IMG/VR virus record: IMGVR_UViG_3300025168_000752
Coordinates: 1-22,275 of that record
DNA length: 22,275 bases
Reading direction: 5' to 3' (one strand)
Source: a virus
The position numbers were made by a program, and so were the translations under genes. Under the pieces are notes generated by a model. That model made no database searches. It saw only the letters and a program-made list of their open reading frames with translations, and had not been told where the DNA came from. How positions within the stretch are numbered: position 1 is the first letter of the stretch; every line of letters begins with the position of its first letter. This document shows positions 22,092 to 22,275 of the stretch, piece by piece.

Positions 22092-22275
22092 ATGCAATGG
22101 TACTATCAAAACGAACTTATACAAGAAATTAGCGATCTCCCAGAGAACGCATTTGGTTTCATCTATCAAACAACCCACACCCCAACGGGCAAAAGGTACA
22201 TTGGTAAAAAATCTTTAATTTACAATTTAAAGAAAAAATTAGGTAAAAAAGAAAAAGCCCTATATGAAGGTAAAG
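22092..22275 (+). CDS. GIY-YIG-like nuclease, N-terminal part (cut by window edge)
   Basis: The first 61 codons of a gene that continues past the right edge. The peptide begins MQWYYQNELIQEISDLPE. It then has the core GFIYQTTHTPTGKRYIGKKS at about 22-41, which matches the opening of GIY-YIG nuclease folds: a GFIY strand, a T-x-x-G-K turn and a YIGKK strand. Related proteins in T4-like phages include endonuclease II (DenA), the Seg homing enzymes and stand-alone proteins of unknown role. The conserved catalytic arginine and glutamate would lie downstream and cannot be checked. A lysine-rich helix (LKKKLGKKEKAL) follows the core. It starts after the terminator and is therefore a separate transcription unit. 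GC content and codon use (CTC, ACC, ACG, GGC) are richer than in the structural genes, consistent with a different history. Confidence 0.65.
   Translation, partial: MQWYYQNELIQEISDLPENAFGFIYQTTHTPTGKRYIGKKSLIYNLKKKLGKKEKALYEGK

Noticed and set aside
1-22275. CRISPR arrays, tRNA or rRNA genes, insertion sequences, integrase or att sites
   Set aside because: No regularly spaced repeats, no cloverleaf-like GC-rich segments, and no transposase or recombinase motifs were found; the window is almost fully occupied by virion genes.

Overview
This window is a stretch of a strongly AT-rich, T4-like (contractile-tail) phage genome. All recognisable genes lie on the + strand and are packed almost end to end; the longest non-coding gap is under 70 bases. 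Start codons are mostly preceded by A-rich sequence (often TAAAATGGC or similar) with no clear Shine-Dalgarno motif. This matches what is known of Bacteroidota/Flavobacteriia, so I infer a phage of a (probably marine) flavobacterial-type host. That host assignment is an inference.

Layout. (1) 1-1731: an HD-domain phosphohydrolase cut by the left edge, a small membrane-anchored protein, and a sigma-70-like protein resembling the T4 late sigma factor gp55. (2) 1758-5037: a small helical protein, then a set that looks like T4 gp5 broken into pieces: an OB-fold hub-like protein, an M15-type peptidoglycan peptidase and a beta-repeat needle-like protein. A helical protein with hydrophobic segments follows. 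(3) 5077-15281: the baseplate wedge block. It holds a short helical protein, gp25, gp6 (gpJ-like), a beta-sandwich protein resembling DNRLRE domains, two proteins sharing a short module, and a 1296-residue protein combining a tail-protein-I/gp7-like segment with a LamG-like insertion. (4) 15293-20803: four large or medium beta-rich tail/adhesion proteins. Two of them share a C-terminal module, and one carries a LamG-like domain and a 10-residue tandem repeat. (5) 20852-22023: a coiled-coil/Gly-Ala protein and a small fibre- or decoration-like protein, closed by a clear rho-independent terminator. (6) 22092 to the right edge: the start of a GIY-YIG-like nuclease.

How it works together. gp25, gp6 and the gp7/gpI-like protein would form the wedge core. 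The split gp5-like set would form the central piercing spike with its wall-cutting enzyme. The LamG, DNRLRE-like and repeat-bearing proteins would be peripheral receptor-binding or decorating parts. Late transcription is probably driven by the gp55-like sigma. A near-identical motif, ATATTTATAAYAAA, sits just upstream of three operon-like gene groups (starts at 1758, 5077 and 17129) and is the best candidate for its promoter. No tail sheath, tail tube, head or DNA-packaging gene is recognisable here, and no tRNA, CRISPR array, insertion sequence or integrase.
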